Shown here piece by piece: positions 1 to 9,684 of a stretch of DNA of 64,000 bases. The notes beneath the pieces were generated by a model. That model was not told where the DNA came from and did no database searches. It saw nothing but the letters and a program-made list of their open reading frames with translations. The DNA is from Emticicia sp. CRIBPO (lineage in GTDB: Bacteria; Bacteroidota; Bacteroidia; Cytophagales; Spirosomataceae), in the NCBI RefSeq assembly GCF_009905725.1, contig NZ_JAAAKV010000003.1, positions 1 to 64,000 of the forward strand, written 5' to 3'. Every line of letters starts with the position of its first letter. The first letter of the stretch is position 1. A program made the position numbers and the translations under genes.

Positions 1-900
1 AGTTGCTGTCAAGGTAACTGTTCCGCCGACACAAACTGTGGTTGAAGGAATGTTCACTGATACTGTTGGCTTGGCCACCACAGTTACCGTCGAACTTGAC
101 GAGTTAGCAGATCCGCAGCCAGAACCTGATGCTGTAACTACGACTCTGTAATATTTAACCCCGGCAGTAGCCGTTGAAACGTTCAGAGAAGTTCCTGTTT
201 GTCCGGTGATATCTGTCCAGCTTGTATTATTGCTTGATTCCTGCCATTGATAAGTAACAGTTCCTGTTCCATTGGAAGCAGTTGCTGTCAATGTCATTGT
301 TCCGCCCACGCAAACTGTGGTAGAAGGAATATCCACTGTCACCGTCGGTTTGGCCACCACAGTTACCGTCGAACTTGACGAGTTAGCTGAACCGCAGCCT
401 GATCCTGAAGCTGTGATTACGACTCTGTAATATTTAACCCCGGCAGTAGCGGTTGAGACATTTAAAGTTGTCGTCGTTTGCCCGGCGATGTTAGTCCAGC
501 TTGTGTTATTTGTTGATTCCTGCCACTGGTAAGTAAGGGTTCCGGTTCCGTTGGACGCAGTTGCTGTTAAAGTTACTGTTCCTCCCACGCAGACAGTGGA
601 AGAAGGAATGTCTACGGTCACCGTCGGCTTGGCTACTACGGTCACTGTCGAACTGGCCGAATTAATTGTTCCACAACCCGACCCGTCGGCGGTTACCACT
701 ATTCTGTAATACTTTATGCCTGCTGCGGTGGTGGGTACGCTGAGAGAAAGCGAAGTTTGTCCCGCGATGTCTGTCCAGGTAGAATTGTTGGTCGATTCCT
801 GCCATTTCTGAGTGATGTTCCCGGTACCATTGGATAGGGTCGCCGTCAGGGTTACTGTGCCACCTACACAAACGGTCTCACTGGCAGAATTTACACTTAC
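1..900. repeat. 279-bp (93-aa) in-frame tandem repeats
   Basis: Equivalent points recur at 1, 280, 559 and 838, an exact 279-bp period. The first two units agree at roughly nine bases in ten by eye; the third and especially the fourth are more diverged. Each unit encodes one Ig-like domain containing VCVGGT, TYQWQESSN and KYYRVVVTASGSGCG motifs. The array probably continues past the window start. The 279-bp length keeps the reading frame, so copy number can change by recombination without breaking the gene. Confidence 0.9.
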
Positions 901-3900
901 AGTGGCTTTGGGAGCTACCGTAATGGTAAATGTTTGAGGGGTACCCGGACAGCCGTTGGCTGTCGGTGTTACGGTTATGGTGGCAGTTACAGGAATAGCC
1001 CCGCTATTTACAGCTGTAAAGGAAGCAATATTTCCTGTGCCGCTCGCCGCTAATCCTATAGATGGTTGGTTATTAGTCCATGAATAAGTAGTGCCTGACA
1101 CACTTCCTGAAAAATTAACAGCATTGGTCGTTCCTGTTGAACACAAGGATTGGTTGGCAGGTTTAGCAACATCAGCAGTCGGATTAACGGTTATGGTAAA
1201 TGTTTCAGAAGAAGAGGGACATCCGTTGGGGGTAACCGTAATCGTTGCAACAACCGGATCACTGCCGGTATTGACGCCTGTAAATGAAGCAATGTTTCCT
1301 GTTCCGCTGACTGCCAGACCAATGGAAGGCTGACTATTTGTCCAGCTGAATACCGTTCCCGCTATAGATCCGGTGAAATTGACGGCTGAGACCGTGCCTC
1401 CGTTGCAAATAACCTGATTTACCGGTTTGTTGACAGTCGGCAACGGTTTAACGATGACATCAAACGGGAATGTTGCCCCGTTACATCCGTTCGCTATAGG
1501 AGTAACAGTATATCTTACCACAGCGTTTGTCGTACCACTGTTAACTAAAGTCTGTGCAAACGGACCATCAACGGCTGTGGTTTGGTTACTTAACCCGGTA
1601 AGAGTACCGCCGGTAGGAGCAGTCTGTATCGCAGCTGTCCAGGTGTATTTCGTTCCGGTAATGCTTGTCGTCGGGGTGACACTGAATGTTTCACCTGAAC
1701 AAATCGTAGTACCAGTCGCAGAGGCTACAGGTAATGGCTTAATCGTAATTTGTGTAGTTGCTGTGGTAGAACAACCGTTGGCGTCTGTTACGGTCACGGT
1801 GTAGGTTTTTGTAGCTGCAGGATTGGCCGTTACTGAGGCGGTGCTGCCCAGGGCGTCGCTCCAACTGTATGTGTAAGGAGATGTGCCTCCGCCGCCTGCA
1901 GCGGTCAGGGTACTGCTGCCTGTTCCTGCACATTTTTCAATAGGGGGCGTAATAGTGGACGTGATCTGCGGCACGGTCAGGGTGGCTTCTGCACTGGCTA
2001 CTGAACAGGTAGCATCGTCGATGCTGGAAGCGGTGGTCGCTAATTTTAACCTGTATTTTTTTCCGCTCTGAGCATAAGTGAAAGGACCGGTGATAACCGT
2101 AGAAACCGTCATGTTACCAGCTGAGTAAGTTCCTGAAGTTACTGCGGAAATGTCTGTCCAGCTTGCTCCGTTGTTGCTGCTTTCCTGCCATTTGTAGTAC
2201 ACATATTCCTGGTAAGGGTCAGCTACTGTAGCGGTGATGGTTTTGCTGGCAGTGCCTACGCAAGCCACCACATTAGCATTCATGGTGATGTTCATCGGAC
2301 ATTTGCTCACTACGATATCGTCTATCACCCAGTCATTACCATCTCCACCGGGTGCGTTGTTCCGGATACTGAATACAGATGAAGTGATGTTTCCTGTAGT
2401 GAAAGAGAAACCGACCTGTTTCCAGCCATTGGTCGTAATATTTCCGGTAACATAGTAAACCACCCCGTCAATCAGAAACGAAAGATTGGGCTTGATGTCT
2501 TCATTCGGGATCAGGTTATAAATCCAGGCTGTAAAATTGTATTGTGTTTTAGGACAGAGATTTGAAATGCTTTTTTCGACCACAATATCCGGGTTGTGTG
2601 AAGCATTGACCACCATCATATAACCTCCTGTATCCCCGGTGGTATGATCCTGTGCTAATACGTCCCAGCCACCTGCTCCACCTGCTCCGCCGAAAGTTTT
2701 TCCGCCCGCTCCGTCGCAGTCAGTATTGTTGACAATCGTGTAAAAGCCGTCATTGGGGGCGTTACAGTTGTAAAGTGAATACCCGTACTGGGTTTCTGCA
2801 CCGGTCAGTACCGGACCGTGTTTGGTAGATCCGCTTCCGAAATCACCGTTAGGGAATAAGTTAACGAGGTCAGTAGTAGTACATATCTGGTTTGAAATAC
2901 ACGGTGTTCCGCTGTTTCCGACGGTTATCATTCTTTCGCTGTAACAATACTGACCGCCTCTGATCACCCTTACATAATAAGTACCCGGCAATAAGTTAGG
3001 GATAGTCTGATTGGTAAGGGTTGAAACCGCCACATAAGTGGGGGTTCTGGATGAGATCCATGAAACCTGGTCTGTCGAAAGAACACCTGTAAGCCTGATA
3101 GAACCGTTGGCAACTTTGCAACCTGTGGCGTTGGTTACAGTTTGTCCTGTAAAAAAAGCAGTGGTTTTGGCTTCCAGTGTAATATTTACCGTACGGCAAA
3201 TGATTTTCGAAGAATAATCTCTCAGGAAAACCAGGTAACTTCCAACTCCGAGAGCCGAATAAACCTTATAGCCCCTGAACCAGTTGATACCATCCATACT
3301 GGTTTCATAATTGGTGCCTCCGAACTCATCTACAGTAATATTTCCTGTTGCACTGGCACAATCTGTAGGGTTTAAAGGCCTTACGTCGATAATGCTGGTA
3401 CAACGGTTGTCGCAATTGGAATTGATGATCACATTGGTGGTGGCGGTGTTGGTACAGCCATTGGCTCCGGTGGCAGTTACGGTGTAAGTTCCTCCTGAAG
3501 CGGTACTCGTAGCCAAACCTAAAGGATTCTGGTCATTGCTTGAAAACCCGCCGGCACTTGACCAGGAATAACCTGTCACTGCTGTGGGTGAATTGGTGGA
3601 GGTCGCAAAAAGTTTAAATAATGTACCTACACATTGGTTGATCGATGAGCTTGAATTACTGGTGTTGGTGGCGGATACCGTCGGTAAAGGCATGACAATC
3701 ACCGTAGAGAATGCCGAAGTCACTGCATTACACCCAGCTCCTGACGGGGTAACAATCACTTTATAATATCTCGTATTGGCAGATCCTGTAGGAATAAGCA
3801 GGCTGCTTCCCGTAGCCCCGGAGATATTGGAATAACCTGACCCTGAAGTCGAGGATACCTGCCACTGGTAAGTAAACGGCCCTACGCCGTTATCAGTTAG

Positions 3901-6900
3901 TGCGTTCAGGTAATTTACGGAATTAAGGCAAATGCTGCTGCTTACGGGTGAAACCGTTACAGTTAACTGGGCAACTACGTTCAGCATAATAACTTCTGAA
4001 TCCACAGCACCGCAATTGCTCGCCGGACCGGTTACCCTGAGTTTGTAATAATATCTCCCCGCGGTAGTAGTTGCCGGAGTATAGGTATCTGTTGTTCCGC
4101 CCGTGCCATTGCTTACATTAACCCACGGACCGGTTTCATTGGACGAAATCATCCATTGATAAGTTCCGGTGCCGGTCAGATTTAATGCTGTACCTGACAA
4201 GGTCGTGGAGCCGTTTACACAAACTGTTGCGTTTGTGATTGACACGTCGACAGAATGGGGCTGAACCACATTGATGTCGGCTGTTCCCGAATAAAAAACG
4301 CCGCAAACCGAAGCGTTGGCTTTAACTCTGTATTTATATGTTCCTAATGAATCATTGGTTGGGGAGTAAGTTGATCCTGTAGCAGAGCTCATATCTCTCC
4401 AGCTTACTCCTCCGTTGGAAGATTTTTGCCATTGATAAGTATAAGAGCCATTTGAACCACTCACTGAGGACGTAAGCAACTGTGTGCCGTTCAAACACAA
4501 GGTTGTGGCAGCAGGGGTAATGTTCATCGTTCCGGGATTGACCACCGTAAACAGATAAGCATTGGAAATGGCCTGTGTACAACCGGTGCCGCTCATGTTG
4601 GCGATCACCCTGTAATAAGTGGCCCCTGCAACGTTGGTAACCGGAGAATAGTTGACGGAGGTCTGTCCTGCAATATTGCTCCATATGAGGTTATCCGTTG
4701 AATTTTGCCATTGATAGGTGATGGCCCCCGCTCCGTTGGAAACACTGGCAGAAAATGTAGTGCTTTGATTTAAACAGATCTTATTGCTGGCCGATACTAC
4801 TGAAGCGACAGGCGAGGTCAATACTTTTACGGTAAAAGAATTAGAATAGCCTATGTTACAGCTGGAGCTCGAATTGGTTACTTTTAATCTGTAGGTAACA
4901 TTCCCTGCCGGAGCCAGCAATACGGTGTAAGAAGCACCGTTGGCTAAAAGAATATCGGTCCAGGTTCCGTTATTGTTGGTTTGCCACTGATAGTTAAAAC
5001 TACTGCTGAGGTTGATCGCTGAGGTAAGGGTATAACCTCCAAGGGCACAAATCGTACTGTCAGGCGTGGTGATGGTTACCACGGGATTGGTTGAAGTGGT
5101 CACCACCACCTGGTTGCTGGCACTGCACCCGTTGGCAGAAGTAACTGTAAGGGTGTAAGTAGTGGTGGCAGCAGGGCTGACCGTCACAGAGGAGGTATTG
5201 CCCACGTTAGGACTCCAGGCATAGGTAAACGGGGCTGTCCCGTTCTGAGGGGTTCCTGAAATGGTTGTACTTGTTCCTGTGCAAATAGTCACATTCGGGC
5301 TCATGGTTACCCCCTGCAACGTCGTTCCTGCCACAAGCGTAACAGAAGGTATGGTGGTGACACAGGCTGTACCTGTGGCCCATCTGAGTCTGATGTTTTT
5401 TGTCCCCGCAGAAAGCCCCGTAGCCGTATAGCTTCCGGCTGCTGCTGTGGCGGTGTAAGGCCAGGTTGATCCGCCATCCAGACTGATCTGCATGTCATTG
5501 TCCGAACCGACAGGGTAGTTAAATGTTATTTTGCCATCACTGGCACCACACGAGGGATTAACGAATGTGGTAGTGGCTGCAGGAGAGTTGTCGATCTCGA
5601 CATCAATGGTGAAAGTTGAGAAGCATGAGCCCCTGGTTACTTTTAATGTATATGTTCCGTCACTGGAAGAAGTAACATTGGTTATGGATGGATTCTGAGC
5701 TGTGGAGCTGAAGCCGTTTGGCCCTGTCCACAAATAGGAAATAGTACCAGATCCCCCTGAAACCGTTCCCGAGTTCAGCGTTAACGTCTGGCCTGTACAT
5801 ACCGGGCTGTTGCTTGAGGGTGTGGTAGTGATGGTTGAAGGAGCCGTGACGGTGATTGAACTTGTTACGGAACATCCGTATGAATCCTGGACGGTTACCG
5901 AATAACTGCCTGCTGCCAGGTTGGGAAACACGTTGGAGGTTTGAAATGCTCCTGTTCCGATTTTATACTGATAAACTGGGTCTGTCGCAGAAGTTCCTGA
6001 ATAAGGCCTCAGTGCGGTGGCAGGGATCACTTCAGAGGGAGCAGTGGTGGCTTCACCAGGCTTGGACCAGCCTATGGCCAGGTTGTCGCCCCCGCCGCCT
6101 TCTTTATAAATAGCTTCAAAATAATAAACCTGTCCCGCTGTCAGTGTAATGGCTGCCGATTTCTGAGAAGTAAATTTATTCCATTCCCTGACTCCCGTAT
6201 AGCCGTTTACTGAAGCCCTGAGTGTTTTATTGGCCGGACTGTTGGTGGTGCTGAGCCAGAATTCGCCGCTGTCGTCAGACGCAATCCAGAAATAATAAGT
6301 ACCTGTGGTTTTTGGAACAATGTACCCGACAAGCCTCCCTCCGAAGTTATCTGCAACGTTTGAAGGGGTTTCTGCCAGGGTCAGGGCACTGGTATAAGAG
6401 GGCGAATTGGGATAGCTGGTGTTGGAAGTAAGGTCACTGACCGACGTTCCTGAAATATTGAACCATCCCTGCACGGTCACCGTTCCCGAACCTCCGAATC
6501 CGTTGGCTGCTGTGGCGGTAATACTTCCGTTAGAACCCCCCCCGCAAGTGGCATTGGTGGCTGCCAGAGAAAGGGTATTGGTGCAGGTAACGGCTGCATT
6601 GACCACCTGGATGACCTTGCTGGTCTGAACCGACAAATCGCCTTTAGAAATGGTTAAAGTGTATGTGCCTGAATTTACACCGGTAGCTCCGCTGATGGTC
6701 GGATTAACCGCCGTGCTATTGAACCCGTTCGGCCCGGACCAGGCATAACTGATCGCAGAACTTTCAAGGATTGATACATCATCCAGAGCGAACATGTTCC
6801 CGGCATCAATTCCCCGGGCATTATAAATACTGAAATCTACATTTCCTGTGGAAGTGGCAGTATAGGTGTGTGTCACCTGTGTCCAACTTCCGTATGCGAC

Positions 6901-7746
6901 CGTGACGGTTGTCCCGAAATTAGCGTCATTGACAGACCATTTAAGTTGCGGTCTGTTGACATCCCGGATGGCCCTTGACCAAACAGACATGGTATATACA
7001 TTGCCGGCTACAACAGGCAGGGTTGATTTCCAGACGATATGATTGGCTGTCGTTTTACCATCTCCCAACATCATTTTACCGACCCCGGAGGTCCGGTCTG
7101 TAAAGTGTGTTACGTCCGTACCGGTATAAAGGCTCTGGGAGTTTTCCGCAACTTTGTAGGTATATGCTGCCGGTGTCGTACTTGTAGTATAGGTCAGTGA
7201 CGAGGTAAATCCGGTATTGCCATTGCTGAAATCACCGTTGACCACCATCTGGTTATAGACTTCAGGGAAATCTCCCGTTTCATCCAGTGTAATAGTGGAG
7301 CCTGTCGGGATGTTTGAGGAGGTAGTAATGCTGAAATTTGTGACTGCTTTAGTAACAATGTTGGAGTAACCCTCCCAGACGCCGCTCGTGCCGATCCTGG
7401 ACTTTCTCCGGTAGTAGGTGGTTTGTGTAATGGCTGATGGTGAGTAAGATGCGGAGGTGGCCCCGCTGATATCTGTCCATGTACTTCCGTCTGTACTCTT
7501 TTCCCAGAGATAATAAACAGTGCCTCCCGTTCCGGTGGCAGATGAAACCGAGGTAATGGTACTTGGTGTATATCCTGCATTGGCTGCCTGGTTTCCGCTT
7601 ATCTGCCCGGTGTAGTTGATCGGTAAAAGTTTCGGAGCGGCGGTGGTATACAAAGACAATATCATTAACAGAATGATGCTCAGATCACTTCTTCTGCTAA
7701 TGGTTTTCTTAAAGGGATTGATTAATATTTTTAGTAAAAATGACAC
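1..7746 (-). CDS. Giant secreted multidomain adhesin-like protein (C-terminus beyond window)
   Basis: One minus-strand frame stays open from an in-frame stop at 7747-7749 to the window edge, giving 2,582 codons without a stop. No ATG lies early enough to include the signal peptide, so a GTG at 7746 is the best start: a Lys/Arg-rich n-region, a hydrophobic core (LSIILLMILSLY) and a cleavage-like TTAA follow. The next ATG, at 7665, would cut the signal peptide off. In order one sees an Ig-like domain (YxWEKSTDGSTW), a jelly-roll-like module (about 6770-7290, starting VVNGDFSNG), Ig/PKD modules, a PA14-like domain (about 6030-6470, with YYFWIASDDSGEFWLS), many Ig/PKD repeats with paired Cys and QWQ.S.N...W.DI motifs, a second jelly-roll-like domain (about 2290-2880, ending WVIDDIVVSKC), and near-identical 93-aa repeats at the edge. 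Such proteins in Bacteroidota are usually T9SS-exported surface adhesins, and PorQ is encoded just upstream. The sorting domain, if there is one, lies outside the window. Confidence 0.85.
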   Translation of the reverse strand, partial: MSFLLKILINPFKKTISRRSDLSIILLMILSLYTTAAPKLLPINYTGQISGNQAANAGYTPSTITSVSSATGTGGTVYYLWEKSTDGSTWTDISGATSASYSPSAITQTTYYRRKSRIGTSGVWEGYSNIVTKAVTNFSITTSSNIPTGSTITLDETGDFPEVYNQMVVNGDFSNGNTGFTSSLTYTTSTTPAAYTYKVAENSQSLYTGTDVTHFTDRTSGVGKMMLGDGKTTANHIVWKSTLPVVAGNVYTMSVWSRAIRDVNRPQLKWSVNDANFGTTVTVAYGSWTQVTHTYTATSTGNVDFSIYNARGIDAGNMFALDDVSILESSAISYAWSGPNGFNSTAVNPTISGATGVNSGTYTLTISKGDLSVQTSKVIQVVNAAVTCTNTLSLAATNATCGGGSNGSITATAANGFGGSGTVTVQGWFNISGTSVSDLTSNTSYPNSPSYTSALTLAETPSNVADNFGGRLVGYIVPKTTGTYYFWIASDDSGEFWLSTTNSPANKTLRASVNGYTGVREWNKFTSQKSAAITLTAGQVYYFEAIYKEGGGGDNLAIGWSKPGEATTAPSEVIPATALRPYSGTSATDPVYQYKIGTGAFQTSNVFPNLAAGSYSVTVQDSYGCSVTSSITVTAPSTITTTPSSNSPVCTGQTLTLNSGTVSGGSGTISYLWTGPNGFSSTAQNPSITNVTSSSDGTYTLKVTRGSCFSTFTIDVEIDNSPAATTTFVNPSCGASDGKITFNYPVGSDNDMQISLDGGSTWPYTATAAAGSYTATGLSAGTKNIRLRWATGTACVTTIPSVTLVAGTTLQGVTMSPNVTICTGTSTTISGTPQNGTAPFTYAWSPNVGNTSSVTVSPAATTTYTLTVTSANGCSASNQVVVTTSTNPVVTITTPDSTICALGGYTLTSAINLSSSFNYQWQTNNNGTWTDILLANGASYTVLLAPAGNVTYRLKVTNSSSSCNIGYSNSFTVKVLTSPVASVVSASNKICLNQSTTFSASVSNGAGAITYQWQNSTDNLIWSNIAGQTSVNYSPVTNVAGATYYRVIANMSGTGCTQAISNAYLFTVVNPGTMNITPAATTLCLNGTQLLTSSVSGSNGSYTYQWQKSSNGGVSWRDMSSATGSTYSPTNDSLGTYKYRVKANASVCGVFYSGTADINVVQPHSVDVSITNATVCVNGSTTLSGTALNLTGTGTYQWMISSNETGPWVNVSNGTGGTTDTYTPATTTAGRYYYKLRVTGPASNCGAVDSEVIMLNVVAQLTVTVSPVSSSICLNSVNYLNALTDNGVGPFTYQWQVSSTSGSGYSNISGATGSSLLIPTGSANTRYYKVIVTPSGAGCNAVTSAFSTVIVMPLPTVSATNTSNSSSSINQCVGTLFKLFATSTNSPTAVTGYSWSSAGGFSSNDQNPLGLATSTASGGTYTVTATGANGCTNTATTNVIINSNCDNRCTSIIDVRPLNPTDCASATGNITVDEFGGTNYETSMDGINWFRGYKVYSALGVGSYLVFLRDYSSKIICRTVNITLEAKTTAFFTGQTVTNATGCKVANGSIRLTGVLSTDQVSWISSRTPTYVAVSTLTNQTIPNLLPGTYYVRVIRGGQYCYSERMITVGNSGTPCISNQICTTTDLVNLFPNGDFGSGSTKHGPVLTGAETQYGYSLYNCNAPNDGFYTIVNNTDCDGAGGKTFGGAGGAGGWDVLAQDHTTGDTGGYMMVVNASHNPDIVVEKSISNLCPKTQYNFTAWIYNLIPNEDIKPNLSFLIDGVVYYVTGNITTNGWKQVGFSFTTGNITSSVFSIRNNAPGGDGNDWVIDDIVVSKCPMNITMNANVVACVGTASKTITATVADPYQEYVYYKWQESSNNGASWTDISAVTSGTYSAGNMTVSTVITGPFTYAQSGKKYRLKLATTASSIDDATCSVASAEATLTVPQITSTITPPIEKCAGTGSSTLTAAGGGGTSPYTYSWSDALGSTASVTANPAATKTYTVTVTDANGCSTTATTQITIKPLPVASATGTTICSGETFSVTPTTSITGTKYTWTAAIQTAPTGGTLTGLSNQTTAVDGPFAQTLVNSGTTNAVVRYTVTPIANGCNGATFPFDVIVKPLPTVNKPVNQVICNGGTVSAVNFTGSIAGTVFSWTNSQPSIGLAVSGTGNIASFTGVNTGSDPVVATITVTPNGCPSSSETFTITVNPTADVAKPANQSLCSTGTTNAVNFSGSVSGTTYSWTNNQPSIGLAASGTGNIASFTAVNSGAIPVTATITVTPTANGCPGTPQTFTITVAPKATVSVNSASETVCVGGTVTLTATLSNGTGNITQKWQESTNNSTWTDIAGQTSLSLSVPTTAAGIKYYRIVVTADGSGCGTINSASSTVTVVAKPTVTVDIPSSTVCVGGTVTLTATASNGTGTLTYQWQESTNNTSWTNIAGQTTTTLNVSTATAGVKYYRVVITASGSGCGSANSSSSTVTVVAKPTVTVDIPSTTVCVGGTMTLTATASNGTGTVTYQWQESSNNTSWTDITGQTGTSLNVSTATAGVKYYRVVVTASGSGCGSANSSSSTVTVVAKPTVSVNIPSTTVCVGGTVTLTAT

Positions 7747-8049
7747 CTATCTTTGTACATTCTTTTGGATTGCTCTCGTAATTACCTGTGGCTTAGTGAG
7801 AACCGGACCGGGTATTAGTGACGTACCCGGGCTTCTACAAATAATCAAAGGTGCAGTCGCAAATGTTATGCCAAAGGGCAGGGTATATTAATTTATATCT
7901 TCGTCAATATTGGACTTTTCAGAAATATGGCTTGCTTTAATCACTTTTTCTGTCTCTTTTTATAAGATTTGACGAAACAGAAGAAGTTATGGATAATAAA
8001 CGAAATACCTTAATAAATAAACGCAATTAATTTACTGATAATCAGAGGG
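7747..8049. promoter_or_regulatory. Intergenic leader of the giant adhesin gene
   Basis: This 303-bp gap lies between the end of porQ and the start of the giant gene, both on the minus strand. No coding sequence is convincing here. On the minus strand a weak promoter candidate has TTTG (7872-7875), an 18-bp spacer and CACCTTTG (7846-7853, one mismatch to TAnnTTTG). Downstream of it, 7-bp inverted arms CCGGGTA (7808-7814) and TACCCGG (7824-7830) would form a hairpin in the leader. The promoter assignment is tentative. Confidence 0.3.
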
Positions 8050-9003
8050 TTATAATTTGTAAGCCAGAGAAAATACGGTTTGATTTTTGAGTAGAGGGTT
8101 GGCGGCGTTTGAAATACCCAGAGAAGCTCTTTTAAAGTCGATGGTCAGTCCTACACCGTACCCCGAAAAAATATGGCTTTCATTACTGTTTAAGGACCTG
8201 CCGAAGTTGTTACTCACGGTCAGGTAAATGTTCTCTCTGAACAATATATCGGCTCCCAAAGCCAGGTGACTGAATGCCTTTCGGCCACTTGTTAATTTTT
8301 CCTTATTTTCTGATGACCAGTCACTTAACTGATCCAGGACAATGTGGAACCTCGCCGGCATAAACTGGGGCTTGATGCTCATGCCTACCAGAAGGTTGAA
8401 GGGCAGTTGGTTTTCAATAAAAGGGCTCCTGCTCAGACTGAAGCCGATATTTCTGGCTACCAGGCTTAAGTGTATTCCTTTCTCCGGAATCATATACGTA
8501 CCGCCGCAGTCCAGGGCTACAGCTGAGGACCAGTATCCGGCAAAAAGCGAATTGACCAGCCTCAGATTAGCTCCGAAACTGATTCTTTCGATGCTTTTAG
8601 CCACCCCGATACCCAGATCATAGTTGCCTACGCTGAATTGCCCGGTTACATTACCGATATCGTCGGTCTGAACGAATTTTCCGAAATTCAGGGCCCTGGC
8701 AAAAACGCCTGCAGTATAGCTTTTCTTTCCGGGCAATACGTAGGAAAGCGAATTGTAATGGCCTGAGAAATAAGGTGAATACGATACTGAAAGCTGATTT
8801 TCCAGTGTGCTGTCAAGCAGGGCCGGGTTCTGAAGAAAACTGAGGCCGTCACGTTTCGAATAAGAAATCAGGTTTCCGCCCGCTGCATTGGCGTGGGCTG
8901 AGGGAGCCACTTCCGTAAAGGCAAACGGACTCTGGGCCATGCCACAGGAAATAGCAAGACTAAAGCAGATAACCCAGTTTAAAGCCAATCGTGGCACTGA
9001 CAT
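8050..9003 (-). CDS. porQ: Type IX secretion system protein PorQ
   Basis: The 317-aa product has a signal peptide starting MSVPRLALNWVICFSLA and ending in an AQ-type cleavage site. PorQ-like features follow: an SPFAFTEV segment, FLQNPALLDS (about residue 60), LSVSYSPYFSGHYNSLSY, and a GNVTGQFSVGNYDLGIG stretch, then alternating amphipathic strands ending in the aromatic C-terminus SLAYKL expected of an outer-membrane barrel. PorQ belongs to the T9SS attachment group that helps anchor secreted cargo at the cell surface. A longer reading from 9138 exists, but it has no signal peptide at its own N-terminus, so the ATG at 9003 is preferred. It overlaps the end of the upstream gene by 44 bp, so the two are probably co-transcribed. 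The family assignment rests on remembered motifs, not an alignment. Confidence 0.75.
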   Translation of the reverse strand: MSVPRLALNWVICFSLAISCGMAQSPFAFTEVAPSAHANAAGGNLISYSKRDGLSFLQNPALLDSTLENQLSVSYSPYFSGHYNSLSYVLPGKKSYTAGVFARALNFGKFVQTDDIGNVTGQFSVGNYDLGIGVAKSIERISFGANLRLVNSLFAGYWSSAVALDCGGTYMIPEKGIHLSLVARNIGFSLSRSPFIENQLPFNLLVGMSIKPQFMPARFHIVLDQLSDWSSENKEKLTSGRKAFSHLALGADILFRENIYLTVSNNFGRSLNSNESHIFSGYGVGLTIDFKRASLGISNAANPLLKNQTVFSLAYKL

Positions 9004-9661
9004 ACGGTGTCGTTTGATTTGCGGGAGCGAAAGTTGCAAAAGTACGCATTGGGCTCCGGCCAAGAAAATCATCAGACCTTTTATTCTGATAATTGTACCG
9101 GTTATCAACGACCCTGAACCCCAAACCAATATGCACATCCATTAAAAGCCTGCGTTTTTTTTCTACAAAGCTGTCCAGGACATAAAATTGCCTTCCGAAT
9201 TTGAAGTGACTTCCTCCGACGGTTTTACGGACTATCCCGTCGACATATTCCCAGTATTGCGGTGCACCGTTGATGGGTTCACGGCCAATGTTGATTTCTT
9301 CTTTCTTAAAAACGGTTTTGTAGAACAATTCCACGCCTATATAAGAGCCTTCAGGAAGGGTAGAAAGGCTGCGGCTGCTGTATTTCCTGTATTCTGTCCT
9401 GGCTTTGATGACATGAAAACCTCTTAACTCATTGTTGGTCTGCCCCATCAGCAGGTTAAAGTCCGTGTTGCCATACCCGGCTTCCAGCTGAAAAGATTTG
9501 TCTTTCCTGAAAAACTGCTCGTAAGCCACATTAAAGCTGTTGTCAAAATCAAACAGGGAAAGCGGATTGGTTTTAAGGACACGGATCCGGGTGCTGTCTC
9601 CATGAGCGACGGCGTTTGTAAAGCACAAAATGGAAATGAAAACGATGGATATATATTTCAT
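8960..9661 (-). CDS. Secreted outer-membrane beta-barrel-like protein (DUF3575-like)
   Basis: The 233-aa product begins with a clear signal peptide (MKYISIVFISILCFTNAVA). The mature part opens with LKTNPLSLFDFDNSFNVAYEQFF, a pattern typical of small Bacteroidota barrel proteins that describe themselves around NPL....N..YE. Alternating strands follow, and it ends with TIGFKLGYLL, an aromatic/hydrophobic C-terminal strand. The function is unknown. The 3' end overlaps the porQ start, and the upstream neighbours are two LVIVD lipoproteins 23 bp away, so this looks like one envelope operon. The DUF3575 assignment is tentative. Confidence 0.65.
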   Translation of the reverse strand: MKYISIVFISILCFTNAVAHGDSTRIRVLKTNPLSLFDFDNSFNVAYEQFFRKDKSFQLEAGYGNTDFNLLMGQTNNELRGFHVIKARTEYRKYSSRSLSTLPEGSYIGVELFYKTVFKKEEINIGREPINGAPQYWEYVDGIVRKTVGGSHFKFGRQFYVLDSFVEKKRRLLMDVHIGLGFRVVDNRYNYQNKRSDDFLGRSPMRTFATFAPANQTTPYVSATIGFKLGYLL

Positions 9662-9684
9662 GTATGTGATATTAGAAACAGGGA

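Noticed and set aside
7616-7891. 91-codon plus-strand ORF across the 5' end of the giant gene
   Set aside because: It lies antisense to the signal peptide and leader of the giant gene. It has no recognisable domain and reads as a chance frame, although a TATCTTTG element lies on this strand near 7748.
9003-9138. Longer porQ reading from an ATG at 9138
   Set aside because: It would add 45 residues before the signal peptide and overlap the upstream gene far more; the ATG at 9003 gives a clean signal peptide.
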